Assembly (NCBI RefSeq): GCF_018141005.1
Contig: NZ_CP046582.1
Span: 3,596,001-3,660,000 of the forward strand
Direction: 5' to 3'
DNA: 64,000 nucleotides
Origin: Erwinia sp. E602
Lineage (GTDB): Bacteria; Pseudomonadota; Gammaproteobacteria; Enterobacterales; Enterobacteriaceae
The notes beneath the pieces are model-generated. The model was not told the origin of the DNA, ran no database searches, and saw only the letters and a program-made list of their open reading frames with translations. Shown here one piece after another: positions 16,478 to 24,690 of this stretch. Every line of letters starts with the position of its first letter. The stretch's first letter is position 1. The position numbers and the translations under genes were made by a program.

Positions 16478-17553
16478 TGGCACAACCGCTGACGTTAAAA
16501 CTGGCGCGCCGCGCGCCGCGCATGACGACGATCCTCGCGCTGCTGGCCGGGCTGGCCCTGCTGCTGCTGCCGTTTCTGGCGCTGCTGCCGGCCGCTCACC
16601 CGCTGGCGCTCTCCGCTTACACCCTGACCCTGGTGGGCAAAATTCTCTGCTACGCCATCGTCGCGGTAGCGCTGGACCTGGTGTGGGGCTACGCCGGGCT
16701 GCTGTCGCTGGGGCACGGGCTGTTCTTCGCGCTGGGCGGCTACGCGATGGGCATGTATCTGATGCGCCAGGCGGCCGGTGACGGCCTGCCGGCCTTTATG
16801 TCGTTCCTGTCGTGGAGCGAGCTGCCGTGGTTCTGGGCCGGCACGCAGCATTTTGCCTGGGCGCTGTGCCTGATTGTGCTGGTGCCGGGGCTGCTGGCGC
16901 TGCTGTTTGGCTTCTTCGCCTTCCGTTCGCGGATCAAGGGCGTCTACTTCTCGATTATGACCCAGGCGCTGACTTACGCCGGCATGCTGCTGTTTTTCCG
17001 CAACGAGACCGGCTTTGGCGGCAACAACGGCTTTACCGGTTTTACCACCCTGCTGGGCTTTAACGTCACCGCCACCGGCACGCGGATCGGGCTGTTTATC
17101 GCCACCGTCCTGCTGCTGGCGGCCAGCCTGGCGCTGTGCTTCGCGCTGGCGCGCAGCAGGTTTGGCCGGGTGCTGACCGCCGTGCGCGACGCCGAAAACC
17201 GCCTGACGTTCTGCGGCTATAATCCGGCCGGCTTTAAGCTGTTCGTCTGGACGCTGTCGGCGGTGCTGTGCGGGCTGGCCGGGGCGCTGTACGTGCCGCA
17301 GGTCGGCATTATTAACCCGGGCGAGATGTCCCCCACCAACTCGATCGAGGCCGCCATCTGGGTGGCGCTGGGCGGGCGCGGCACGCTGATTGGCCCGCTG
17401 CTCGGCGCGGCGGTGGTCAACGGCGCAAAAAGCTGGTTTACCGTCGCCTTCCCCGAAGTCTGGCTGCTGTTCCTCGGCCTGATGTTTATTCTGGTCACGC
17501 TGTTCCTGCCAACCGGCATCATCGGCCTGCTGCGCCGGAGGAAAAATGACTGA
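16477..17553 (+). CDS. urtC: Urea ABC transporter, permease subunit 2
   Basis: A 358-residue LivM-type permease starting at ATG 16477, overlapping the urtB stop. About ten membrane helices are present, and the family motifs LVWGYAGLLSLGHGLFFALG and GLAGALYVPQVGIINPGEM are visible. The reading frame stays open far upstream of this ATG, but that part is out of phase with urtB and is not coding. It pairs with UrtB in the inner membrane. The end overlaps urtD by eight bases, so translation of the five transporter genes is coupled. Confidence 0.93.
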   Translation: MAQPLTLKLARRAPRMTTILALLAGLALLLLPFLALLPAAHPLALSAYTLTLVGKILCYAIVAVALDLVWGYAGLLSLGHGLFFALGGYAMGMYLMRQAAGDGLPAFMSFLSWSELPWFWAGTQHFAWALCLIVLVPGLLALLFGFFAFRSRIKGVYFSIMTQALTYAGMLLFFRNETGFGGNNGFTGFTTLLGFNVTATGTRIGLFIATVLLLAASLALCFALARSRFGRVLTAVRDAENRLTFCGYNPAGFKLFVWTLSAVLCGLAGALYVPQVGIINPGEMSPTNSIEAAIWVALGGRGTLIGPLLGAAVVNGAKSWFTVAFPEVWLLFLGLMFILVTLFLPTGIIGLLRRRKND

Positions 17554-18337
17554 CTTACCCTATACCCAGGCGCACCCCGCCGACCGCTACCGCCATCAGG
17601 CCGACCCGCTGCTGCAGCTGGACAAGGTCAACGTTACCTTTGACGGCTTTCGCGCGCTGACCGACCTGTCGCTGCAGATTGGCGCTGGCGAGCTGCGCTG
17701 CATTATCGGGCCCAACGGCGCGGGGAAAACCACGCTGATGGACGTGATCACCGGCAAAACGCGGCCGGACAACGGCCAGATTATTTATGACCAGCAGCAG
17801 GATCTGACCCGGCTCTCGCCGGTAGAGATTGCCCGCCGCGGTATCGGCCGCAAGTTCCAGAAACCGACGGTGTTTGAGGCGCTGTCGGTGTTTGAGAACC
17901 TGGAGATCGCGCTGAAGGGCGATAAGTCGGTGTGGGCCTGCCTGCGCGCGCGGCTCAGCGGCGAACAGCGGGACCGTATCGACGAGGTGCTGACGCTGCT
18001 GCGCCTCTCCAGCCAGCAGCAGCGCCAGGCCGGGCTGCTGTCGCACGGGCAAAAACAGTTTCTGGAGATCGGTATGCTGCTGGTGCAGCAGCCGCACCTG
18101 CTGCTGCTGGATGAACCGGCGGCGGGCATGACCGATGCCGAAACCGAGTACACCGCCGAGCTGTTTCGCAGCCTGGCCGGGCGGCACTCGCTGATGGTGG
18201 TCGAGCACGATATGGGCTTTGTCGAAACCATTGCCGATCGGGTTACGGTGCTGCATCAGGGGCAGGTGCTGGCGGAGGGTTCGTTGCGCGAGGTGCAGGC
18301 CAACGAGCAGGTGATTGACGTTTATCTGGGGCGCTAA
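17546..18337 (+). CDS. urtD: Urea ABC transporter, ATP-binding protein
   Basis: A 263-residue ABC ATPase of the LivG type. Walker A is GPNGAGKTT, the signature is LSHGQKQFLEI, Walker B is LLLLDEPAAGM and the switch histidine lies in MVVEHDMGFV. LSHGQKQ instead of LSGGQ is usual for UrtD. The N-terminal 25 residues (LPYTQAHPADRYRHQ) are a short extension found in this subfamily. It energises urea uptake together with UrtE; the urtE ATG follows the stop after one base. Confidence 0.93.
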   Translation: MTDLPYTQAHPADRYRHQADPLLQLDKVNVTFDGFRALTDLSLQIGAGELRCIIGPNGAGKTTLMDVITGKTRPDNGQIIYDQQQDLTRLSPVEIARRGIGRKFQKPTVFEALSVFENLEIALKGDKSVWACLRARLSGEQRDRIDEVLTLLRLSSQQQRQAGLLSHGQKQFLEIGMLLVQQPHLLLLDEPAAGMTDAETEYTAELFRSLAGRHSLMVVEHDMGFVETIADRVTVLHQGQVLAEGSLREVQANEQVIDVYLGR

Positions 18338-18338
18338 C

Positions 18339-19037
18339 ATGTTACAGGTGTCTGAACTGAATCAGTATTATGGTGGCAGCCACATTCTGCGTGGCCTGTC
18401 ATTTGAAGTAAAGGTGGGTGAAATCACCTGCCTGCTGGGCCGCAACGGCGTCGGAAAAACCACCCTGCTGAAGTGCCTGATGGGGCTGATCCCGGCGAAA
18501 TCCGGTGAAATTCGCTGGCAGGATCGGGTGATCAACGGCCGTAAGCCGCACCAGCGCGTGCAGGCAGGAATGGCTTACGTGCCGCAGGGCCGTGATATCT
18601 TTCCACGGCTGACGGTCGAGGAGAACCTGCTGATGGGCCTGTCACGCTTCCCGGCCGCCGGGGCCAGACGGGTTCCCGACGAGATCTGGCAGCTGTTTCC
18701 GGTACTGCATGAGATGAGGCAGCGGCGCGGCGGCGATCTCTCCGGCGGCCAGCAGCAGCAGCTGGCGATTGGCCGCGCCCTCGCCTGTCGGCCACAGCTG
18801 CTGATCCTTGACGAACCGACGGAGGGGATCCAGCCTTCGGTGATCAAAGAGATCGGCACGGTGATCCGCCAGCTGGCACAGCGTGGCGATATGGCGATCC
18901 TGCTGGTTGAGCAGTTCTACGACTTTGCCGCCGAACTGGCCGACAGCTATCTGGTGATGTCACGCGGGGATATCGTGCAGCGCGGCAGCGGCAGCACCAT
19001 GGAGCAGGACGGCGTGCGCGGGCTGGTGGCGATATAG
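18339..19037 (+). CDS. urtE: Urea ABC transporter, ATP-binding protein 2
   Basis: A 232-residue LivF-type ABC ATPase with Walker A GRNGVGKTT, signature LSGGQQQQLAI, Walker B LLILDEPTEGI and the UrtE-typical QGRDIFPRLTVEENL. The start ATG 18339 lies one base after the urtD stop; the frame is open further upstream but that overlaps urtD. It is the last gene of the urea operon. No convincing terminator with a T-run is seen behind it; the next 115 bp carry only weak dyads before the helicase remnant. Confidence 0.93.
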   Translation: MLQVSELNQYYGGSHILRGLSFEVKVGEITCLLGRNGVGKTTLLKCLMGLIPAKSGEIRWQDRVINGRKPHQRVQAGMAYVPQGRDIFPRLTVEENLLMGLSRFPAAGARRVPDEIWQLFPVLHEMRQRRGGDLSGGQQQQLAIGRALACRPQLLILDEPTEGIQPSVIKEIGTVIRQLAQRGDMAILLVEQFYDFAAELADSYLVMSRGDIVQRGSGSTMEQDGVRGLVAI

Positions 19038-19155
19038 ACCGGCTGGGTTAATCAGCCATCCTCAGCCTGGCAGGCTTCTGCCTCGCTGAGCTGATATATG
19101 GGCCGCCCGGCATATTGTGGTTTGCGGCCGGACGCCGGCCCGTTTTCTGCAGTGA

Positions 19156-19704
19156 GCAACGCCGTATGGAGATGAATTAAAGTCGGAGCCGCTGCAGGCC
19201 AGCATGAATTTCGATCTGCTGGAGTACCACACCCGCCTGCCGGAAGAGAGCGCAGAAGCGATGGCGCTCGGCATGCAAAAGCTGATGCGTGAACAGCACC
19301 TGCACCCTAATGACGTGGTGATTATCTGCTCATCGATTGACCTGCTGAGCCGGATCAACAGCGCGATCGCTGCCGGTGAGAAAACCATGGTGATGTTTGA
19401 AACGGAACAGGAAATTGAGGCGCTGAAAAAGCTCTATCCGGCAGAAGCGCCATTCCGGGAAGCCCGCGAGAAGCTCAGGCGCAGAAAGAAAAATTTCTTT
19501 ATGCAAAACTCCGGGCTGGTGAAATTCTCCACGCCGCACAGTTATAAGGGCATGGAGTGTAAAACCGCCATTGTTGTGCTGACCAAGGACGACGATGCCG
19601 AGCTGGTCTATACCGCCATTACCCGTGCCAAGAGCAACCTGATCGTCTTCGGCCATCCGGAGGGGCGTTACCACGCGTTTTTCGAACAGACGCTTACGCC
19701 GTAA
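19156..19704 (+). pseudogene. Remnant of a UvrD/superfamily 1 helicase-like protein (C-terminal part)
   Basis: The longest ATG-started frame is 166 codons from 19204, but the frame stays open and meaningful to 19156 (TPYGDELKSEPLQAS before the ATG), showing that the 5' part is lost. It contains the last helicase motifs: FSTPHSYKGMECKTAIVVL (motif V region) and LVYTAITRAKSNLIVFG (motif VI, with the TRAK arginine). Walker A and B are absent, so it cannot act as a helicase. It is likely the tail of a DNA/RNA helicase-like accessory protein whose front was deleted when this patch was rearranged. Confidence 0.65.
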
Positions 19705-19730
19705 GCCCGCACTCCTGCCCGACCGGGACG

Positions 19731-20237
19731 CTAAAAAATCAACTTAGCGCACCAGAGGCCGGTCGCCAGGGCGAGAAGCAGCACACTACAAAACCAGCGG
19801 GTTTGAGTAAGCATCAGGTCGTGTATTTCACTTTTCAATTTTGCCGCTGAGTTCTGCATTTCAGTTCCCAGCGAGAATGCTGAGGTCTGCATCTCATCTC
19901 TCAGTCTGTATGTTGAGGTCTGTATCTCATCTTTGAGTCTGAATGTTGAGGTCTGCATTTCAGTTCTCAGTCCGGATGCTGAGTTGCGCATCTCATCTCT
20001 CATCCCGGATGTTGAGTTGCATATTTCATCTCTTAGCCCGGATGTTGAGGCGTGCATTTGATCTTTCAGATCGGATATGGAAAGACGCAGTTCAGTTCTC
20101 AGCCCGGCTATTAACTGGCGCATCCCGGCCTCAAGGCAATCGACATGATGCCGGGTAACGCTGTTCGCTTTCATCACGGCCATATCTGTCGCCAGTCCGG
20201 CAACCTGCTTTTCAACTTTGGTTATACGTTGGTTCAT
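19731..20237 (-). CDS. Tail-anchored coiled-coil protein with eight 11-residue repeats
   Basis: A 168-residue protein: an N-terminal helical segment (RITKVEKQVAGLATDMAVMK), then residues 53-140 made of eight hendecads of the form S-x-x-x-L-x-x-E-M-x-x (for example STSGMRDEMRN, STYRLRDEMQT). A single C-terminal membrane helix (WFCSVLLLALATGLWCA) ends almost at the C-terminus. Eleven-residue periods form right-handed or straight coiled coils. N-terminus and tail resemble haemolysin XhlA-type phage proteins and DUF1640-like membrane coiled coils, but I cannot name the family. It is followed upstream by a shorter paralogue with only two repeats. The repeat is exact in DNA length (33 bp), so copy number can change without frameshift. 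Confidence 0.72.
   Translation of the reverse strand: MNQRITKVEKQVAGLATDMAVMKANSVTRHHVDCLEAGMRQLIAGLRTELRLSISDLKDQMHASTSGLRDEICNSTSGMRDEMRNSASGLRTEMQTSTFRLKDEIQTSTYRLRDEMQTSAFSLGTEMQNSAAKLKSEIHDLMLTQTRWFCSVLLLALATGLWCAKLIF
19818..20081 (-). repeat. 33-bp tandem repeat (8 copies) within the coiled-coil gene
   Basis: Eight diverged, contiguous 33-bp units encode the hendecads at residues 53-140. Units share cores such as GAGGTCTGCATCTCATCT on the plus strand. Divergence between units suggests old duplications with some homogenisation. Confidence 0.75.
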
Positions 20238-20291
20238 TGCTTCAACTCCTTCTGAATTGTTCCCGCCAGCCTGACTGGCGGGTCATTAACC

Positions 20292-20555
20292 TTAAAAAAT
20301 GATTTTGGCGATCGACAATCCGAGACCCAGTGCGACAAAGATTACGCTACACAGCCAGCGGGTTTGTGACGCTATTTTCACTTGCATGTCATACATGGAG
20401 ATATGAATTTTATCTTTCAGCCCGGACATCGACTGATGCATCTCTACCCGCAGCCCCTCCACATCGTGCCGCGTGGCATAGTTCGATTTGATCACCGCCA
20501 CGTCGACGACCAGTGTTGCAACCTGCTCTTCCAGTTTGGTCATCCTTTGATGCAT
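20292..20555 (-). CDS. Short paralogue of the tail-anchored coiled-coil protein
   Basis: Starting at ATG 20555 (AGGAGGT six bases upstream), the protein has 87 residues. It aligns with its neighbour at both ends: MHQRMTKLEEQVATL versus MNQRITKVEKQVAGL, then AVIKSNYATRHDVEGL versus AVMKANSVTRHHVDCL, and a C-terminal helix ending AKIIF versus AKLIF. Only two hendecads (SMSGLKDKIHI, SMYDMQVKIAS) separate them. The reading frame is open 81 bases further upstream, where a Gly/Pro-rich stretch is encoded, but the ribosome site and the paralogue alignment favour the shorter start. Function is unknown; a small inner-membrane protein with a cytoplasmic coiled coil is the simplest model. Confidence 0.68.
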   Translation of the reverse strand: MHQRMTKLEEQVATLVVDVAVIKSNYATRHDVEGLRVEMHQSMSGLKDKIHISMYDMQVKIASQTRWLCSVIFVALGLGLSIAKIIF

Positions 20556-20840
20556 ACCTCCACCTCCTCCTGGTGGCTGGCCGCCGGCTGCGGCGGCCAG
20601 TCTGGGATACGGCAGCACAGACAGATTTTCTGACATCCCTGCTCCCCTCTTTTAGTCAATTTCTGATGGTGAAGCCCACCAGCAGCGGGCCTGAAATCCC
20701 AGCCTATCACGCTTTTCCAGTCGGTCAACTTTCAACCACACTTATCGATAAATTCCTATACGCTCCGGTAATATCCAGCCGCAGGGTGATGACGAAACAT
20801 TGCTGATGACATCATTTGCATGATTTCCGTATCCGTTCTC

Positions 20841-21301
20841 ATGTTATTGAAGTATGGCGGCTGGGGTGGCCGTTATGCGGCAATCAACCCGTTTACGCGC
20901 AACGGGCTACGGGCTACGGGCTACGCACCAGTACCTCGGACAGCGTCACCGACGTGGACGGCAAAGATTACCGTACCGCCAACGCGACAATCTGGCGCTG
21001 GCGCCACGCCTATCAGAATGACTTCGCCGCGCGCATGGCGTGGAGCGTTACCGCCGACGTGAAGCAGGCCAACCACAATCCGCAGCCGGTGCTGAACGGC
21101 CAGTCGGGCAGCGCTATCGTTAACCTGCAGGTGAAAGCGGCTGAGGTCGTTTATCTGCCCGCCAAAGGAACGCGCGATCCCGATGGCGATCGCCTGAGCT
21201 ACCGCTGGAGGCAGTATAAAGAACCCACTGCCACCACGCTCGGCATCCACTTTGCACCCGAGCTGAAGCTGGAGCAGAGCGAGGGCGAAGCGCTGCATTA
21301 A
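20841..21301 (+). pseudogene. Remnant of a DUF1593-type (nucleoside-hydrolase-like) protein, frameshifted
   Basis: Two frames must be joined. The first gives LLKYGGWGGRYAAINPFTRNG; the second, from about 20925, gives DVDGKDYRTANATIWRWRHA, QNDFAARMAWSV and a C-terminal Ig-like end with GTRDPDGDRLSYRWRQYKEP. These match the end of the catalytic part and the C-terminal domain of DUF1593 proteins. The frame break coincides with three copies of the 7-bp unit ACGGGCT (20902-20922); one extra or two fewer copies would restore the frame. The N-terminal two thirds and signal peptide are missing, so the copy is not functional even if the frame were restored. Confidence 0.65.
20902..20922. repeat. 7-bp tandem repeat (ACGGGCT x3) at the DUF1593 frame break
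   Basis: Three perfect 7-bp copies exactly where the reading frame changes. The repeat unit is not a multiple of three, so slippage explains the frameshift. Confidence 0.8.
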
Positions 21302-21470
21302 CGACTTCTGAAGCGGCCGCATAAAAACACGATCCCGTTGGGCAAGACGTCATAAAACCTGCGCCAGATCAATTCTGCAGGCAGCTGCAAGCATCAGCCT
21401 GGTAACAGCACAAGATGCATCGCGATTGTGTGTATACGTGTGTAATATCAACCTATCCTCAGGAGGAGTG

Positions 21471-21653
21471 ATGAAGTCGAGCGATTTAATCAGGGAACTG
21501 GCGCTGGCCGGCTGCGAGATCAAACGTAATACCGGCGGCAGTCATCAGATCTGGTGGTCCCCGCTCAGCGGGAAAACCTTTCCGGTGCCGCATCCGAAGA
21601 AGGATTTACCGATCGGCACGGTCAGATCGATTAAGAAACTGGCGGGAATATAG
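21471..21653 (+). CDS. hicA: HicA-type mRNA interferase toxin
   Basis: A 60-residue protein with the double-stranded-RNA-binding-like fold of HicA: KSSDLIRELALAGCEIKRNT, the catalytic histidine in GGSHQIWW, and FPVPHPKKDLPIGTVRSIKKLAG. HicA toxins cleave mRNA until bound by HicB. The ATG at 21471 follows a CAGGAGGAG ribosome site; the open frame further upstream has no such signal. hicB starts 20 bp downstream, the normal toxin-antitoxin order. All expected residues appear intact. Confidence 0.93.
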   Translation: MKSSDLIRELALAGCEIKRNTGGSHQIWWSPLSGKTFPVPHPKKDLPIGTVRSIKKLAGI

Positions 21654-21673
21654 CCCCGCGCAAGGAGGTCAGA

Positions 21674-22111
21674 ATGTTGTTTTCCATCGGTGTGGAAACA
21701 CCTGAAAATAGCGACAGCGCCTGGGGGATTATCGTCCCGGCGCTTTCCGCGTATGACTACGGCTGCGTCTCCGCGGCGGACACCCACGAGGAGATCGCCG
21801 CGATGGCGCGTGAGGCGATCCTGCTGATCGTGGAAGAGATGCTGCTGAGCGGGAATTATTCCGTCGAACAGATCGAGGATGGCGGCGTAGTGCGCTACGC
21901 GCAGGACGAAGAGTATGCTGACTACGACCGCTGGTTTGTGATTGAGGTGGATCTGTCGGCCTTTAGCGGTAAACCGCAGCGCATTAATATCAGCCTGCCC
22001 GACACTCTGCTGGGGCGCATTGACCGCCGGGTCAGCGACCAGCCCGGTGTCTACCGTGACCGCAGCCACTTTCTGGCGACAGCGGCGCGGCGCGAACTGC
22101 TGGCGCAGTAA
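21674..22111 (+). CDS. hicB: HicB-type antitoxin
   Basis: A 145-residue antitoxin. The N-terminal half is the RNase H-like HicB fold (WGIIVPALSAYDYGCVSAAD, THEEIAAMAREAILLIVEEM). The C-terminus is a ribbon-helix-helix DNA-binding domain (PQRINISLPDTLLGRIDRRV ... RSHFLATAARREL), which lets it repress the hicAB promoter. AAGGAGG lies before its ATG, allowing more antitoxin than toxin. A short perfect hairpin (TCGCCCC/GGGGCGA, 22122-22137) after the stop may terminate the pair. Confidence 0.92.
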   Translation: MLFSIGVETPENSDSAWGIIVPALSAYDYGCVSAADTHEEIAAMAREAILLIVEEMLLSGNYSVEQIEDGGVVRYAQDEEYADYDRWFVIEVDLSAFSGKPQRINISLPDTLLGRIDRRVSDQPGVYRDRSHFLATAARRELLAQ

Positions 22112-22162
22112 AACGTTGAGATCGCCCCCTGGGGCGAACCCTGCACACGTTAAAGATAACGT

Positions 22163-23185
22163 TCACTCAGTGGCTGTATCACTGCGTCTGGCCGATCGTT
22201 GCCGCATAGCGCCGGGCGGATATCCATTGATGCGCTTAAAAGCCCTGCTAAACGCTGCCTGTGAGGCATAGCCGAGGCGCAGAGCGACGGTATCAATGGA
22301 GATCTTATCGTGAATAATCCAATGGCCTGCGAGGCGCATTCGTACCTCTCTTGCATAGCGCAGGGGAGATGTGCCAATGACTGACTTAAAGCGTTCAGCA
22401 AAAACTGAACGTGACACATGCGACTGGGCGGCAAGCTCAGCAACAGACCATTCCCGGCCCGTGTCGCGATGAATGGCCAGAATAGCCCGGGCAAGTCGTG
22501 GATCACGTAACGCAGCGATAAGGCCAGCGGCGTTCTCACTGCCATTTTCGATCCATCCACGCACGATCATTGCAGCCGCCACTTCTGCAAGGCGTGCAAG
22601 AATGCCCGCGAAGCCCACGCGTCCGGAACAGATTTCAAATTTCATCGCGCCCATAATAGGGATCAGACCCGGATAGCGCTGTTCATTTGCCTCAACCACG
22701 ATGGCCTGCGGCATCAGTTTACCAAGACCCTGCATGCCACCGAGATCGAACTCCATACAGCCATAAAACAGCACCGTGCTGGGTGTCGGATGCGAACTCG
22801 GACAAGTATTGATTCCGCTGACGGCCTCGCCTAAAGGAGCAGAGCCTAACGTGTCAATAGGCTGAAATGAACGGCTGACATCCGACAGAAGCTGATGATC
22901 CTCACCCTGTGGAATGAATACCATGCTTCCGGCGCTTAGCTCGTGCAACGTACCGTCGTGTGTGCGAAGCAGAGCAGTACCCACCGCGATGTAATGAAAA
23001 TAGGCGTGTCCCGGTTTGTTGCTAAAGCCGACGCCAAACTCAGGGCCCGTCTGTAAACGGCGATACTGAACACCACGCAGGCGCATTTCCAGAAGCAGTT
23101 CACCGATCAGCTCAGATGACAGGGCAAAATGTTTATTCTCATGCATATTCGGGTTTTCGGGTAAAAAATCAGGATGTGGCATCAT
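22163..23185 (-). CDS. AraC-family regulator of the adjacent exporter
   Basis: About 340 residues (327 if ATG 23146 is the start; neither start has a clear ribosome site). The N-terminal part is a cupin-like sensor of the AraC-binding type (GHAYFHYIAVGTALLRTHDG, LSAGSMVFIPQGEDHQLLSD). The C-terminal 100 residues hold two helix-turn-helix motifs (EWSVAELAAQSHVSRSVFAE and IDTVALRLGYASQAAFSRAF). It is divergent from an MFS exporter gene with about 60 bp between the starts, the usual arrangement of a local activator or repressor and its efflux target. The inducer is unknown. Confidence 0.88.
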   Translation of the reverse strand: MMPHPDFLPENPNMHENKHFALSSELIGELLLEMRLRGVQYRRLQTGPEFGVGFSNKPGHAYFHYIAVGTALLRTHDGTLHELSAGSMVFIPQGEDHQLLSDVSRSFQPIDTLGSAPLGEAVSGINTCPSSHPTPSTVLFYGCMEFDLGGMQGLGKLMPQAIVVEANEQRYPGLIPIMGAMKFEICSGRVGFAGILARLAEVAAAMIVRGWIENGSENAAGLIAALRDPRLARAILAIHRDTGREWSVAELAAQSHVSRSVFAERFKSVIGTSPLRYAREVRMRLAGHWIIHDKISIDTVALRLGYASQAAFSRAFKRINGYPPGAMRQRSARRSDTATE

Positions 23186-23247
23186 AGATCGTCCAGTTGT
23201 TCAACTCCAGAATAGGAGCTGTTATTTTTCCCCAGGAAGAGTGTGTT

Positions 23248-24450
23248 ATGAGAATTGAAGCAACTGAAGATCTATCCGCTGGTTTGCAGAGTATTGAACC
23301 CAAAGAATCCGCATGGATGGCCGTCATTTCACTGACGATGGGCGTGTTTGGCTTGCTGACCGCAGAATATCTTCCTGCCAGCCTGTTGACCCCCATGGCT
23401 GCCGATCTCGGTGTGACCGAAGCGCTGGCTGGTCAGGCCGTGACGGTAACGGCTGTGGTGGCCTTATTTGCTGGCCTGACCGTTCCCCGCCTGACGCATA
23501 ATTACGATCGCCGAACTGTTTTGCTTGGTTTTACCGTGCTGATGATTGCCTCCAACCTGCTTGTCGCACTTTCATCCAGTCTGGCCGTTCTGTTAGTCAT
23601 GCGCATTTTGCTGGGCATAGCGCTGGGAGGCTTCTGGAGCATGGCGGCAGCCGTCGCTATGCGGCTGGTGCCTGCGAAACGTGTCCCGCGTGCTCTCTCC
23701 ATTATTTTCAGCGGTATTGCCGTCGGTACCGTAGTTTCGATCCCGCTGGGGAGCTATTTAGGGGGGCTCTATGGCTGGCGTAGCGCTTTTGTCGCTGCAA
23801 CCGCAGTAGGCGTGCTTACGCTGCTCTTTCAGCTGTTTACCCTGCCTGGTATGGCTCCGCGTAAAATGATGATAACGGCATCGGTTATGGATTTACTCCG
23901 CCGCCCCGGCATTGCAATGGGCATGGCGGGATGTGTGATTGCCCATACCGGTCAGTATGCGCTGTTTACCTACATTCGTCCGGCTATTGAAAATATTGCC
24001 CAACCTGAAGTGGATCGCTTGTCTTTAATACTGCTTGGATTCGGCGTCGCTAATTTTATCGGTACGCTGCTGGCCGGGTGGCTGATGGAGAGAAGCCTCC
24101 GTCTTACCCTGATACTGATGCCAGCGCTGGTCGGTTTAGCGGCACTGAGCATGATTTTGCTGCCACTGGGGGAAACGGGATTGATGTTGTTCGTCGCGTT
24201 GTGGGGGATGGCATTTGGTGGCGTACCCGTTGCCTGGTCAAACTGGGTAGCGCGTTCCGTTCCCGACCAGGCTGAAACCGCTGGCGGCATGGTCGTCGCA
24301 GCAGTTCAGTCCTCAATTGCTGCTGGCGCCGCGTTGGGTGGCTTACTGTTTGGTTTCAGTGGCGTAACAGGTGTTTTCATCACCGCGGGTTGCATCATGT
24401 TTGCTGCCACGCTGGTTATCGGATTAAAGGTGCGGGTCGCGCTGACCTGA
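23248..24450 (+). CDS. MFS drug/sugar efflux transporter (DHA1 type)
   Basis: A 400-residue protein with twelve predicted membrane helices and DHA1 features: TAEYLPASLLTPMAADLGVT in helix 1, the motif A loop as PRLTHNYDRRTVLL, and GIALGGFWSMAAAVAMRLVP in helix 4-5. It resembles YdhP/AraJ-like exporters. The ATG at 23248 is preceded by AGGAAGAG; the earlier ATG at 23197 has no such site. It is divergent from the AraC regulator, which probably controls it. Codon use is slightly less GC-biased than its neighbours, but not markedly. Substrate is unknown. Confidence 0.88.
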   Translation: MRIEATEDLSAGLQSIEPKESAWMAVISLTMGVFGLLTAEYLPASLLTPMAADLGVTEALAGQAVTVTAVVALFAGLTVPRLTHNYDRRTVLLGFTVLMIASNLLVALSSSLAVLLVMRILLGIALGGFWSMAAAVAMRLVPAKRVPRALSIIFSGIAVGTVVSIPLGSYLGGLYGWRSAFVAATAVGVLTLLFQLFTLPGMAPRKMMITASVMDLLRRPGIAMGMAGCVIAHTGQYALFTYIRPAIENIAQPEVDRLSLILLGFGVANFIGTLLAGWLMERSLRLTLILMPALVGLAALSMILLPLGETGLMLFVALWGMAFGGVPVAWSNWVARSVPDQAETAGGMVVAAVQSSIAAGAALGGLLFGFSGVTGVFITAGCIMFAATLVIGLKVRVALT

Positions 24451-24515
24451 AAAAGCACCGCGGGATATCTTAATCCATTCCCGAGCCATTTGTTGTCGAC
24501 TTTTCGCTCAAAACT

Positions 24516-24549
24516 AACCCCTGCTCTCGTTTTACCTGAGTCAGGGGTT
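24516..24549 (+). terminator. Inverted repeat downstream of the MFS exporter
   Basis: The 8-bp arms AACCCCTG / CAGGGGTT are separated by 18 bases in the 240-bp gap between the convergent MFS and DUF3142 genes. There is no T-run; a stabilising or bidirectional terminator is possible. Nothing else is apparent in this gap. Confidence 0.4.
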
Positions 24550-24690
24550 GCTACCACCGGCTCGTCCTTAAAGCACCTGGAGTGTGAACGTTGCTGTCAT
24601 TCGAACCGCCCTTTTTTGGGGAGCTTCCGGCAAACTGATGATACTCGTTTTGAGATTAACGTCCGTGTCTCGCTCAAACCTGTAACAAGC

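Noticed and set aside
14834..16483. 549-codon minus-strand frame opposite urtB
   Set aside because: Antisense shadow; rich in Gln, His and Arg, no recognisable domain, and urtB is unambiguous.
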